From Hymenobacter sp. DG25A (GTDB lineage: Bacteria; Bacteroidota; Bacteroidia; Cytophagales; Hymenobacteraceae): DNA of 64,000 nucleotides. The notes below the pieces were generated by a model. It made no database searches. It was not told the origin of the DNA and was given only the letters and a program-made list of their open reading frames with translations. The position numbers and the translations under genes are program-made. Every line of letters begins with the position of its first letter. Positions within the stretch are counted from its first letter, which is position 1. The stretch spans positions 1,612,001 through 1,676,000 of the forward strand of contig NZ_CP012623.1 of the NCBI RefSeq assembly GCF_001280305.1, written 5' to 3'. Positions 17,790 through 26,231 of this stretch are shown here, one piece after another.

Positions 17790-17898
17790 ATAGATGGAGG
17801 CAAAGTAGAAGAAGCCTTATGTAGCAAGCCCAGCCTGAATTCTGACTGATAATGGCAAGTTGACCCAGGAACGGGGTATTTTACTTTAAAAGATCAGC

Positions 17899-18441
17899 CT
17901 ATACCCCGGCTTCGTCAATAAATTCAGGGGATACAGAGAGGGTGAGCCAGACCCCGTTTTCGGATAAATAAAATGATGCCCCCGCGCGGTGCAGCTTTCC
18001 GGCCTGCACGGTTAGCACCACCGGCCGGCCATGGCGGCGACCTACGGCGGTGGCCGTTTCCGCATCTGAGGAGAGGTGCACATGCTGCCGGGAGCCCCGC
18101 TGCAGCCCGCTCTCCCGAATAGAAGCCAGAAAACGGGTGGCCGTGCCATGGTACAGCACTTCCGGTGGCACCACCGCTTCCAAAGCTAAATCCACCGCCA
18201 CCGAATGGCCCTGATTTGCCCGGATCAACTGCTCATCGGCTGAAAAAGCAAAACGCTTTTTCTCGTTTGTGGCCACCACTTCCCGAAGCTGGTCCAGGGT
18301 TACTTCGGGGTTCCGGGTTTGCAAAGCGGCCAGCAGATCCGCTACGCTCACCCAGCCCTGCGCATCCAGCTCCAGGCCCAGCTCCTCGGGTTTGTGCCGC
18401 AATACGTAGCTCAGCGTCTTACTTAAGGCCTGGTTCTGCAT
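17899..18441 (-). CDS. kptA: RNA 2'-phosphotransferase (Tpt1/KptA family)
   Basis: A 180-aa NAD+-dependent enzyme that moves an internal RNA 2'-phosphate onto NAD+. The catalytic Arg-His-Arg-Arg tetrad known from Runella and yeast Tpt1 appears intact: Arg15-His16 in SYVLRHKPEE, Arg74 in IRANQGHS and Arg118 in RQHVHLS. The N-terminal winged-helix lobe and C-terminal ADP-ribosyltransferase-like lobe (YHGTATRFLASI) are both present and the length is standard. Bacteria lack the spliced tRNAs that need Tpt1, so the natural substrate is unclear; repair products or ADP-ribosylated RNA ends have been proposed. Divergent from the flavin reductase gene with no obvious operon. Confidence 0.94.
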   Translation of the reverse strand: MQNQALSKTLSYVLRHKPEELGLELDAQGWVSVADLLAALQTRNPEVTLDQLREVVATNEKKRFAFSADEQLIRANQGHSVAVDLALEAVVPPEVLYHGTATRFLASIRESGLQRGSRQHVHLSSDAETATAVGRRHGRPVVLTVQAGKLHRAGASFYLSENGVWLTLSVSPEFIDEAGV

Positions 18442-18528
18442 AGCAATGGGTATTGTATCATATTTGTGGGCTTGAAAGTACTACGTTGTTCTTTAGGCCC
18501 CTCATTGCTGCTTCACCTTCTCCCCACT

Positions 18529-19461
18529 ATGTCCACTCCCACCCCGTTCCGCACCATCACGCCCGGCACACTATCCAAAACCGACTGGCACCAATGGATG
18601 CTCAGCGCCATTGCCCCGCGGCCTATTGCCTTCGTGAGCACTATTTCCCTGGATGGGGAGGTAAATCTGAGTCCGTTCAGCTTCTTCAACGTGTTCAGCT
18701 CCAACCCGCCCACGCTCATTTTCTCCCCCGCCAACCGCGTGCGCGACAACACCCAAAAGCATACCCTCTACAACGTGCGCGACGAAGTACCGGAGTGCGT
18801 GGTCAACATCTGTGACTATGCCCTGGTGGAGCAGATGTCCTTGGCCTCCACCGAGTATGAGCGGGGCGTGAATGAGTTTCACAAAGCCGGGCTCACGGAG
18901 CTGAAATCGGATGTGGTGCGCCCACCGCGCGTGGCGGAGTGCCCGGTTTCCTTTGAGTGCGTGGTGGAGCAGGTAATTCCGGTGGGCGACTCCAACGGCG
19001 GCGGCAACCTGGTTATCTGCCGCGTGGTGCAGGCCCACTACCGCGAGGATATTTTGCTGGAAAACGGCCCGGGCGTAGACCCGCATAAGTTTGAAGCCGT
19101 GGCCCGCCTGGGCGGCGACTGGTACTCGCGCGTGACGCCGGAAAGCCTCTTCGAAGTGCCCAAGCCCAACCGCAACAAAGGCATCGGCATTGATCAGTTG
19201 CCGGAGCACATCCGCCATTCCCATCTGCTGACGGGCAACAACCTGGGGCGCCTGGCCAATATTGAGGCCGAAGCCATACCCACCCCCGAGGCCGTTGCCG
19301 AGTTCCGCCAGGAGCCATTAGTAAGCTACACCCTCAACAAATACCGCAACAACCCCACGGAGCAGCACCAACAGCTCATGCTGCTGGGGAAAAAGCTGCT
19401 GGAAAACGGGCAGCTGCCGGATGCCTGGAAAGTGTTGCTACTAGCCGCGCCGGTAGCATAA
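18529..19461 (+). CDS. flavin reductase family protein (FMN-binding split barrel)
   Basis: A 310-aa cytoplasmic protein of the flavin-reductase-like FMN-binding split-barrel family. Conserved stretches: PRPIAFVSTISLDGEVNLSP, SFFNVFSSNPPTLIFSP, DNTQKHTLYNVR and FHKAGLTELKSD. The N-terminal 200 residues form the barrel; the last third is an additional helical region. ATG 18529 (MSTPTPFRTITPG) is preferred over the open frame from 18466, which has no family match. It is divergent from kptA, with a run reading TATCATATTTG near 18454 that may hold its promoter. The partner oxygenase or substrate cannot be told. Confidence 0.87.
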   Translation: MSTPTPFRTITPGTLSKTDWHQWMLSAIAPRPIAFVSTISLDGEVNLSPFSFFNVFSSNPPTLIFSPANRVRDNTQKHTLYNVRDEVPECVVNICDYALVEQMSLASTEYERGVNEFHKAGLTELKSDVVRPPRVAECPVSFECVVEQVIPVGDSNGGGNLVICRVVQAHYREDILLENGPGVDPHKFEAVARLGGDWYSRVTPESLFEVPKPNRNKGIGIDQLPEHIRHSHLLTGNNLGRLANIEAEAIPTPEAVAEFRQEPLVSYTLNKYRNNPTEQHQQLMLLGKKLLENGQLPDAWKVLLLAAPVA

Positions 19462-19811
19462 CCGGCCAAACAGAACGCCATACGGCGGTTTATTTTTTCA
19501 GCCAGACGGGTTAGGGTTATGCAGGCAGACAGCCAAAAATCGTGTCATGCAGAGCCGAAGGCGAAGCATCTCGCGTGCTGACCTTGTTGGGAAAAAGAAC
19601 GTCATGTCGAGCTTGTCGAGACATCTCGCGTGCTGATGTTGCCAAGGTATACCACTCTAGCGAGAGGCTTCGGCTGGGCTCAGCATGACCGTTACTTTGG
19701 CAACATCAGCACGCAAGATTCCTCGATCCTGGCTTGATGCGCCACATGCTCGGAATGACGTTCTTATCTGGACCAAAAGCCGGTATTCCCTGTCCCAATT
19801 TCTGCGTTTAC
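19462..19811. other. Intergenic region, 350 bp, no gene
   Basis: Between the convergent flavin reductase and GNAT genes. Nearly all of it is the second and most elaborate copy of the palindromic repeat family (19543-19763). No supported ORF or RNA gene was found. Confidence 0.8.
19543..19763. repeat. Dispersed palindromic repeat, locus 2 (several half copies)
   Basis: Two direct half copies (19543-19583 and 19600-19643) face an inverted copy at 19658-19690 and a further, divergent inverted half copy to 19763 that carries the variant GGAATGACGTTCTT. An 18-bp perfect inverted pair links 19629-19646 with 19697-19714. The loop core GTGCTGATGTTGCCA is at 19630-19644. The order half copy, GTTGGGAAAAAGAA, full unit is the same as at loci 1 and 3. 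Confidence 0.88.
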
Positions 19812-20666
19812 CTAATTCAGTGAGCAGCTCATTTCGTAGAGAGCCAACGGGGCGCGCTGCCAGCCACAGCTTTCCAATAAGGCTGTTCCGGCTGCTTGCG
19901 GAACCAAGGGCGGGAATACCAACGGTTGGTTCCCAAAATCAGCTTCCAATGCCCGCACCAGGCGGGTACCCCAGCCCTGCCGGCGGCTGGCCGGCGCTAC
20001 CAGCAAGCAAAGTACTACCGCCTTATCTGCTTCCGGGCGTACCAGCGCGTAGGCGTGTTCCAGCAGCCGGAACGCCCTGCTGGGCCGCGTTACCGCCGCA
20101 AGCGTTTCAGGCGCCAGCATCCAGGGCAGGTTGGCGTCGCCATGCACCTGAACTTGCTGCGCCAGCTGCAGGGGGTCTATTTCGATGAGCTTTTCCGACG
20201 CGGGAGTTGGTGCGCTTACCTCCCGACGGAAGCCCGGCAACTCCCGAATACGCACAAAGCCCAGACGTTCATATAACCGTATGGCAGGCTCATTAACGGT
20301 AAATACCTCCAGCAGCATAGACTGGTCGCCGCGGGCGCGGGCCTCTTCCAGGGCCGTTTGCAGCATGATCTTGCCCAGCCCCTGGTGGCGGAATTCTCTC
20401 ACCAAACCCATGGCCGCCACCCGGCTCTGCCAGCCCCGGCGGGAAATAAACACTACGCCTACCAACGCTTCTCCCTGAAACCACAACCGGCTGGCGGCCG
20501 GGTCCAGATGTTCCCCGCGGAAACGACGCTCAAACGAGGCTGCATCAAAGTGCATCGGCACGAAATACTCCTCAAATGAGCGGTTCATAGCCTCCGCCAC
20601 CTGGGCCGAAGGGAATTCCAGTACGGGGCGGGCGGTGAGGTTTCTGGCGGCTACCGGTGTAGACAT
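19812..20666 (-). CDS. tandem GNAT-family N-acetyltransferase
   Basis: A 284-aa cytoplasmic protein with two GNAT folds. The first (about residues 10-150) has the acetyl-CoA loop RHQGLG and the late motif NEPAIRLYERLGFVRIREL. The second (about 165-284) has RRQGWGTRLVRALEADFG and ends in LLESCGWQRAPLALYEMS, with a weaker glycine pattern. Such tandem proteins are common, usually with one active and one degenerate domain. ATG 20666 gives MSTPVAARNLTARPVLEF. No neighbour hints at the substrate, which remains unknown. Confidence 0.85.
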   Translation of the reverse strand: MSTPVAARNLTARPVLEFPSAQVAEAMNRSFEEYFVPMHFDAASFERRFRGEHLDPAASRLWFQGEALVGVVFISRRGWQSRVAAMGLVREFRHQGLGKIMLQTALEEARARGDQSMLLEVFTVNEPAIRLYERLGFVRIRELPGFRREVSAPTPASEKLIEIDPLQLAQQVQVHGDANLPWMLAPETLAAVTRPSRAFRLLEHAYALVRPEADKAVVLCLLVAPASRRQGWGTRLVRALEADFGNQPLVFPPLVPQAAGTALLESCGWQRAPLALYEMSCSLN

Positions 20667-20750
20667 GCGTAGCGGGTTAATTTATCGCCACAGACACCAT
20701 TAAGCCGGCAAGGGTTGCCTGTTTGTCGCTTCTTGAAATATGAACGCCTA

Positions 20751-21278
20751 TTAAATGCCTTCCATCAAGGCCAAAATATTCATTAACCAACAAATGCCTC
20801 CTAGCACCAATAGAACAATTTGCCGGCTACTGAATTGCCTTTGCTCTGTTGCAAAAATTTCCTTTCTCTGATATAAAGCAGTATTGAACAACTGATGAGC
20901 TGACACCAGAAAACCAAAGGCTCCCACAGCAATAATCCAGAATGGATCTGGCAAGCGGCTGAAAAGTGAAATGATTATATAACCAGTAGCCAAGCCTCCA
21001 GGATTAAATGAGCTGGTATCGTAGGTGGGCTCCGCAAACTGTCTGATATCTTTCAGCAGTTGGTAAACAGTTATCAAACTAAATATAGCCCGCGGGACGG
21101 GCCATATATCCGATTGGTGAAGCTGCTTAAAGAACCGCCACGTTTTATACTGCCACCATAAACTATATGCCCCAAAAGTGGCAACACAAAGCAGAACAAA
21201 CTTATTATTATTAATATAACGCTGTTCTTCAATCGATAAATAAAACTCAGAAGAAGGCAAGGAGTAACTATGCTCCAT
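20751..21278 (-). CDS. DUF4234-like membrane protein
   Basis: A 175-aa inner-membrane protein with about four hydrophobic segments: NKFVLLCVATFGAYSLWWQY, a short one near AIFSLITVYQLL, GYIIISLFSRLPDPFWIIAV and IVLLVLGGICWLMNILALM at the C-terminus. The first segment and the following YKTWRFFKQ resemble DUF4234 (small proteins of unknown function); this is by eye. The gene and its flanks (about 20.7-21.35 kb) are clearly AT-richer than the surroundings, suggesting transfer. No partner genes are evident. Confidence 0.7.
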   Translation of the reverse strand: MEHSYSLPSSEFYLSIEEQRYINNNKFVLLCVATFGAYSLWWQYKTWRFFKQLHQSDIWPVPRAIFSLITVYQLLKDIRQFAEPTYDTSSFNPGGLATGYIIISLFSRLPDPFWIIAVGAFGFLVSAHQLFNTALYQRKEIFATEQRQFSSRQIVLLVLGGICWLMNILALMEGI

Positions 21279-21357
21279 TTAAGGAAAGGCTATTGAATGA
21301 AATGGATAATTAAAGCAGGAAACTTATTATACAAGCTAATTCAATTAAATACGGTTT

Positions 21358-22584
21358 TTAATTCCGCACGGCAATCATCAGCCCCAGCTCCTTGTAGCGC
21401 ATATTAAATTTCTTGGCGATGGTGGAGTTGGTGAGGGAGCCTTTGTAGGCGTACACGCCGGAGCGGAAATGCTCGTTGGTGAACAGCACCTCATTTATGC
21501 CGCCGTGCTCACTGATTTCCTGCAGAATGGGCGTAAAAATGTTGCTTAGCGCATTGGTAGCGGTGCGCGGTACCCGGGAGGCAATGTTGGGCACGCAGTA
21601 ATGCACCACGTCGTACTTGCGGAACACGGGCTTGCTGTGGGTGGTAATCTCGCTGGTTTCAAAGCAGCCGCCCTGGTCAATGCTCACATCAATTATCACG
21701 GAGCCCGGCGACATAGAAGCCACCACTTCCTCGGATACCATGAAGGGTACGCGGCCTTCCTCGGCATTTAGGGCACCAATGACCACGTCGGCGCGGCGGA
21801 TCTGCTGGCTGAGCACGAAGGTGTCCAGGGTGCTAGTGTAGAGTTGGGTACCCAGGTTTTGCTTGAGGCGCCGCAGTTTGTAGAGGTGGTTGTCGAACAC
21901 CTTCACCTCAGCGCCCAGCCCGGTGGCGGCGCGGGCGGCGTATTCGGCCACGGTACCGGCCCCCAGAATCACTACCTGGGAAGGCGGCACGCCCGTAATT
22001 CCGCCCAGGATAACGCCTTTGCCCTCGCTGGAACGGGCCAGATACTCGGCGGCTACCAGCATGACCGTGGAGCCCGCAATTTCGCTCATGGCCCGCACCA
22101 CCGGCTTGGCGCCCGAGGGGTCCTTGATCAGCTCAAAGCTGATGGCGTTAATTTTCTTGCGGAGGATGGAGGTAATGTAGTCGGCGGTGAGGGAGCCGAA
22201 CTGCAGGGCCGACATAAGCGTTTGACCGGCACGCAGGTAATCAATTTCAATGGCGGTGGGCGGGGCTACTTTCAGCACCAAATCAGCCTCAAACACCTCT
22301 TTGGCGGTGTAGGCAATGGATGCCCCGGCTTCGGAATAGTCGTGGTCGGAGTACTTGCTGGGCTCCCCGGCCCCGCTTTCCATGATGATGTCGTGGCCGG
22401 CTTCTACCAGGTGCTTCACGGCTTCCGGCGTCAGGCAGATGCGGTTTTCCTGCAGGGAGGTTTCGCGCGGCAGCCCGATAAACAGCTTGCGCCGCCGCGT
22501 TTCCACAGCCAGCATGGATTCCTGGGTGAAGTAAGCGCGGCTGGTAGCCAGCGACTCAAATCCGGGGGGCACTGCGTCGGGCAT
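21358..22584 (-). CDS. ald: alanine dehydrogenase
   Basis: NAD+-dependent alanine dehydrogenase, interconverting L-alanine and pyruvate plus ammonia; 408 aa. The N-terminal catalytic half has FIGLPRETSLQENRICLTPE and LVLKVAPPT. The nucleotide-binding loop is GAGTVAEYAA (residues 208-217), followed by VIGALNAEEGRVPFMV and DVSIDQGGCFETSE, which match the AlaDH/PNT family. The N-terminal extension of about 30 residues before the catalytic domain is typical of Bacteroidota forms. It lies 99 bases after tsaE on the same strand, a neighbourhood I recall as conserved in this phylum. Transhydrogenase alpha subunit is unlikely because no beta subunit is near. Confidence 0.9.
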   Translation of the reverse strand: MPDAVPPGFESLATSRAYFTQESMLAVETRRRKLFIGLPRETSLQENRICLTPEAVKHLVEAGHDIIMESGAGEPSKYSDHDYSEAGASIAYTAKEVFEADLVLKVAPPTAIEIDYLRAGQTLMSALQFGSLTADYITSILRKKINAISFELIKDPSGAKPVVRAMSEIAGSTVMLVAAEYLARSSEGKGVILGGITGVPPSQVVILGAGTVAEYAARAATGLGAEVKVFDNHLYKLRRLKQNLGTQLYTSTLDTFVLSQQIRRADVVIGALNAEEGRVPFMVSEEVVASMSPGSVIIDVSIDQGGCFETSEITTHSKPVFRKYDVVHYCVPNIASRVPRTATNALSNIFTPILQEISEHGGINEVLFTNEHFRSGVYAYKGSLTNSTIAKKFNMRYKELGLMIAVRN

Positions 22585-22683
22585 TCTATTCAGATTAATA
22601 ATTAAGAATTACCAGGGCAGAAGAAGCCTCTAATCATCGGTTCACCCATCACAACATCCGCCCAGCACCCGATAATCAACACG

Positions 22684-23112
22684 TCATTCTACCTCAGTAA
22701 CTATTAATTGCCGTGAGTCCGGCCCCGTTACAACTAGCGTAACGAGCAACCGGTAAGGTGGCAGCAGGGTTTCCACCCGGCTGGGCCACTCTATCAGGCA
22801 AAGATAGCCAGAATCGAAGTACTCCAATGCGCCCATGCGCAAGGCATCGGCGGGGTCATCTATCCGGTAGAAATCGAAGTGGTAAATGGGCTGATTCCGG
22901 CCGTTGCGGTACTCGTTTACCAGGGAGAAAGTGGGGCTGCTGATATCGTCCTGCACCCCCATATTTTCGCAGAGTGCTTTAATGAAAGTAGTTTTGCCGG
23001 CGCCCATCTCGCCCTCAAACAGGATAATGGTATGGTTGCCGAGGGCTTCGCGGAGCTGAGCGGCGGCGGCGGGCAGCGCGGCAAGGGAGGGAATATCAAT
23101 CTGGAGCGGCAT
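22684..23112 (-). CDS. tsaE: tRNA threonylcarbamoyladenosine biosynthesis ATPase TsaE
   Basis: A 142-aa ATPase needed with TsaB, TsaC and TsaD for the t6A modification at position 37 of ANN-decoding tRNAs. Walker A GEMGAGKT is at residues 34-41; the family motif SSPTFSLVNEY follows and HFDFYRIDD and CLIEWPSR come after. The size is standard. It is upstream of ald on the minus strand and divergent from the cytochrome b gene. Identification is secure. Confidence 0.95.
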   Translation of the reverse strand: MPLQIDIPSLAALPAAAAQLREALGNHTIILFEGEMGAGKTTFIKALCENMGVQDDISSPTFSLVNEYRNGRNQPIYHFDFYRIDDPADALRMGALEYFDSGYLCLIEWPSRVETLLPPYRLLVTLVVTGPDSRQLIVTEVE

Positions 23113-23288
23113 AACGCACTGGCTGGTTGCAGCTGCAAGTTTACGGAAGCCTGGCTCCCGGGCCCAATTCGCGGCCGTAAAACAATCCGGGAGGCTATTG
23201 GGTCCCGTTAATAGTGCGGCGGCCTGCCGGCGACGGAAGGTTCTTTTCCTTGCCGACGGCGCCGTATCTTTCGGTTCTTCCCTTCATC

Positions 23289-24002
23289 ATGAAATACATT
23301 CAGGAAAAGCACCCGCTGGCTATTCGCTGGTTTCACTGGATCAACTTTCCGGTGCTGGCCCTCATGATCTGGAGCGGCCTCTGGATTTACTGGGCCAACG
23401 ACGTGTACCGCATTGGCTGGGGCCGCACTACCCTGCTGAAGTTCTTCCCGCAGTCTTTCTACGAGGCCTTTACCATGGACCACAAGCTGGCCCAGGGCAT
23501 GAGCTGGCATTTTGTCTTGATGTGGGTATTTGCCCTGAATGGCCTGCTGTACGTAGCCTACACCCTGTTTTCGGGTGAGTGGCGCTACCTGCTGCCCTCC
23601 CGCCACTCGTTCCGGGAAGCCTGGCAGGTGGTACTGCATGATCTGGGCATCCGGAAAGAGCCGCTGCCGGCGCGCAAGTTCAATGGGGCCCAGCAGCTTG
23701 CCTACACCGGAGTGGTGCTGATGGGAGCCGGCTCCCTGCTCACGGGCCTGGCTATTTTCCGGCCTACGCAGTTTTCCTGGCTTACCACTGCCCTGGGCGG
23801 CTACGAGTGGGCCCGCATCGAGCATTTCACCCTTACCATTGGCTACGTGCTGTTTTTTCTGATGCACGTGACCCAGGTAATGCGGGCGGGCTGGAATAAT
23901 TTCTGGGCTATGGTAACCGGGTTTGAGGTGGTAAAAGCCCCCGCGCCGGGCCAGGCTTCTGCCGCATCTGATGTTACATCCCCTCCATCCTCTGCTGTAT
24001 GA
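23289..24002 (+). CDS. cytochrome b subunit (b561/hydrogenase-type)
   Basis: A 237-aa inner-membrane di-haem cytochrome b. Histidine-bearing helices are visible: KHPLAIRWFHWINFPVLALM, KLAQGMSWHFVLMWVF and EHFTLTIGYVLFFLMHVTQV, giving the axial haem ligands of the Ni/Fe-hydrogenase or thiosulfate-reductase type. ATG 23289 (MKYIQEKHPLAI) is chosen; the frame is open to 23214 but that extension has no family match. The stop overlaps the start of the following molybdoprotein (ATGA), so the two are translationally coupled and should form one membrane-bound oxidoreductase. Confidence 0.87.
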   Translation: MKYIQEKHPLAIRWFHWINFPVLALMIWSGLWIYWANDVYRIGWGRTTLLKFFPQSFYEAFTMDHKLAQGMSWHFVLMWVFALNGLLYVAYTLFSGEWRYLLPSRHSFREAWQVVLHDLGIRKEPLPARKFNGAQQLAYTGVVLMGAGSLLTGLAIFRPTQFSWLTTALGGYEWARIEHFTLTIGYVLFFLMHVTQVMRAGWNNFWAMVTGFEVVKAPAPGQASAASDVTSPPSSAV

Positions 24003-24775
24003 GCACTGCTGATAACACCCCCCGGCCGGTTGATGACGAGGAACTGCAGCGCCGCTCCCGCCGGGCTTTTCTCACCGCAGGCATTTCCGCACTGGCGGCC
24101 CTGGGCGGCTGGCGCTGGCTGGCCACGCGCCCCGATGAGGACGGCATCCCGTGGCCCCTGCGCCGGGTGCTGGAAGCCAATCAGCAGCTTTCCGAGGCTT
24201 ATTTCAGCAATGCCCACCTAGCGCCGGTATTCCCCCGCAACCGGGCCCGTATGCCGCGCGTGAACGGCAAAGCCGGCCTGCGCACCCCACTGGATACCGC
24301 CGCCTGGAAGCTACGGGTAGAAGGCATAAGCCCCAGCGGCCAGCCCCAAACCCAGGAATTTACCCTGGACGATATCAAAGCCCTGCCGCGCGTGGAAATG
24401 ACCACCGACCTGAAGTGCATTGAAGGCTGGAGCACCGTGGTGCACTGGGCCGGCGCCCGCTTCGCCGATTTTGTGGCCCGCTACCCGCTGGCCGGCCCTG
24501 CTGGGCAGCAGCTGCCCTTTGTGAGCCTGGTCACGCCCGATGAGCAGTATTATGTGGGGTTTGATATGGCCAGCGCCCTGCATCCGCAAACCCTGCTCTG
24601 CTACGAAATGAACGGCAAGCCGCTTACCCCGGAGCACGGGGCGCCCCTCCGACTGGTTTCGCCGGTGAAGTACGGCATCAAGAACATCAAGCGCATCGGC
24701 ACCATCCGGTTTCAGCGTCAGCAACCCCGTGATTATTGGGCCGTGCGGGGCTACGACTGGTACGCCGGTTTATAG
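23999..24775 (+). CDS. Tat-exported molybdopterin-dependent oxidoreductase (sulfite oxidase/MsrP fold)
   Basis: A 258-aa protein with a twin-arginine signal (RRSRRAFLTAG, residues 18-28) followed by a sulfite-oxidase-type molybdopterin domain. The molybdenum-ligating Cys is Cys140 in DLKCIEGWSTVVHWAG; downstream are GAPLRLVSPVKYGIKNIK and the C-terminal YDWYAGL. It acts in the periplasm and probably exchanges electrons with the overlapping cytochrome b rather than with an MsrQ-type partner. The substrate may be an oxidised sulfur compound or protein methionine sulfoxide; this is inference from the fold. Confidence 0.88.
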   Translation: MSTADNTPRPVDDEELQRRSRRAFLTAGISALAALGGWRWLATRPDEDGIPWPLRRVLEANQQLSEAYFSNAHLAPVFPRNRARMPRVNGKAGLRTPLDTAAWKLRVEGISPSGQPQTQEFTLDDIKALPRVEMTTDLKCIEGWSTVVHWAGARFADFVARYPLAGPAGQQLPFVSLVTPDEQYYVGFDMASALHPQTLLCYEMNGKPLTPEHGAPLRLVSPVKYGIKNIKRIGTIRFQRQQPRDYWAVRGYDWYAGL

Positions 24776-24828
24776 TTTCCCTGGCCGCCGAATTTTGTTT
24801 CCATCGGGCAACACGGCGTCAAGGCTTC

Positions 24829-24836
24829 TATATTTG
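24829..24836 (+). promoter_or_regulatory. -7 box (TATATTTG) upstream of the aminotransferase
   Basis: A perfect match to TAnnTTTG, 31 bases before the ATG at 24867. No convincing -33 TTTG was found at the usual distance. Confidence 0.45.
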
Positions 24837-24866
24837 TGCCCGAATTCGTAGCAACCCTCTCGTACT

Positions 24867-26123
24867 ATGCAAGTTTCCCGGATGGCAGGCAGCCTCATTG
24901 GCTCCGAAATCATCAAAATTGGTAATGAAGTCAATGAAATGATCAAAAAGGGGGCGCAAATCTGCAACCTCACCATTGGCGACTTCGACCCCAGCATTTA
25001 CCCCATCCCGCAGGAACTTGAAGCTGAAATTACCCAGGCGTACCAGGCCGGGCATACCAACTACCCCCCTGCCAACGGTATAGCCGAGCTGCGCCAGGCC
25101 GCCACGGCTTTCACGCAGGAGCACCTGGGCCTCAGCTACTCTCCCAATGATGTGCTGGTAGCCGGCGGCTCCCGCCCGCTCATTTACGCCACCTATCTGG
25201 CCCTCATCGACCCCGGCGACAAGGTGGTGTTCCCGATTCCTTCCTGGAACAACAACCACTACTGCCACCTGTCCGGTGCGCAGCCGGTGATGCTGGAAAC
25301 CAGCCCCGAAAACAACTTCATGCCCACGGCGGAAGAAGTGGCCCCGCACCTGGCTGGCGCTACCCTGCTGGCCCTCTGCTCCCCGCTGAACCCCACGGGC
25401 ACCGTTTTCTCCCGCGAAAACCTGGAAGCCATCTGCGACCTGGTCATAGCCGAAAACAAGCGCCGCGCCCCCGGCGAAAAGCCGCTCTACATCCTGTACG
25501 ACCAGATCTACTGGATGCTCACCTTCGGCCAGACCAAGCACTACGACCCGGTAAACCTGCGCCCCGAGCTGCGCGACTACGTGGTGTACATCGACGGTAT
25601 TTCCAAGTGCTTTGCCGCCACCGGCGTGCGCGTGGGCTATGCCTTCGGCCCCACCATGGTGATTGATAAAATGAAAGCCATTCTGGGCCACGTAGGAGCC
25701 TGGGCGCCTAAAGCCGAGCAGGTGGCCACGGCCCACTATCTCCAAAACGGACCGGCGGTTTCCCAGTTTGTGGCCGTCTTTAAGGAGAAAATCCAGCGGA
25801 GCCTGGAAGCCTTATATCAGGGCCTGCAGAACCTGAAAGCCGACGGTTACCCCGTGGATGCCATTGTGCCCATGGGCGCCATCTACCTCACGGCCAAGCT
25901 GGATGTATTGGGCAAAACCACGCCCGATGGCCGCGTGCTGGCTTCTACCAAAGAACTCACTTCCTACCTGATTGCCGAAGCCGGACTGGCCCTGGTACCG
26001 TTCAGTGCCTTTGGTACCTCGGATACGGCTCCCTGGTTCCGGATGTCCGTGGGTGGTGCTTCCTTGGAATCGATGGAAGCCGCCTTGCCGCGCCTGCGCG
26101 CCGCTCTGGACGCACTACGCTAG
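24867..26123 (+). CDS. class I/II PLP-dependent aminotransferase
   Basis: A 418-aa cytoplasmic aminotransferase (fold type I). The Schiff-base lysine is Lys247 in DGISKCFAATGVRVGY. Other marks: GHTNYPPANGIAELRQA, SPLNPTGTVFS, LYDQIYWMLTF and the substrate-carboxylate Arg in APWFRMSVGG. It is close to aspartate/tyrosine aminotransferase-like enzymes, but the amino-acid specificity cannot be read. ATG 24867 (MQVSRMAGSLIGSEI) gives the family length. Own promoter likely; no operon partner on either side. Confidence 0.9.
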   Translation: MQVSRMAGSLIGSEIIKIGNEVNEMIKKGAQICNLTIGDFDPSIYPIPQELEAEITQAYQAGHTNYPPANGIAELRQAATAFTQEHLGLSYSPNDVLVAGGSRPLIYATYLALIDPGDKVVFPIPSWNNNHYCHLSGAQPVMLETSPENNFMPTAEEVAPHLAGATLLALCSPLNPTGTVFSRENLEAICDLVIAENKRRAPGEKPLYILYDQIYWMLTFGQTKHYDPVNLRPELRDYVVYIDGISKCFAATGVRVGYAFGPTMVIDKMKAILGHVGAWAPKAEQVATAHYLQNGPAVSQFVAVFKEKIQRSLEALYQGLQNLKADGYPVDAIVPMGAIYLTAKLDVLGKTTPDGRVLASTKELTSYLIAEAGLALVPFSAFGTSDTAPWFRMSVGGASLESMEAALPRLRAALDALR

Positions 26124-26231
26124 AAAAAATTACGCCGGCTGGCTGGGTCTGCTATGGCCCCGGCCAGCCGGTTTTATATCCCTATCTTCCCCATCCCATA
26201 TTTCCCGGTATCTGCAGGTGCAGGTCCTTCT

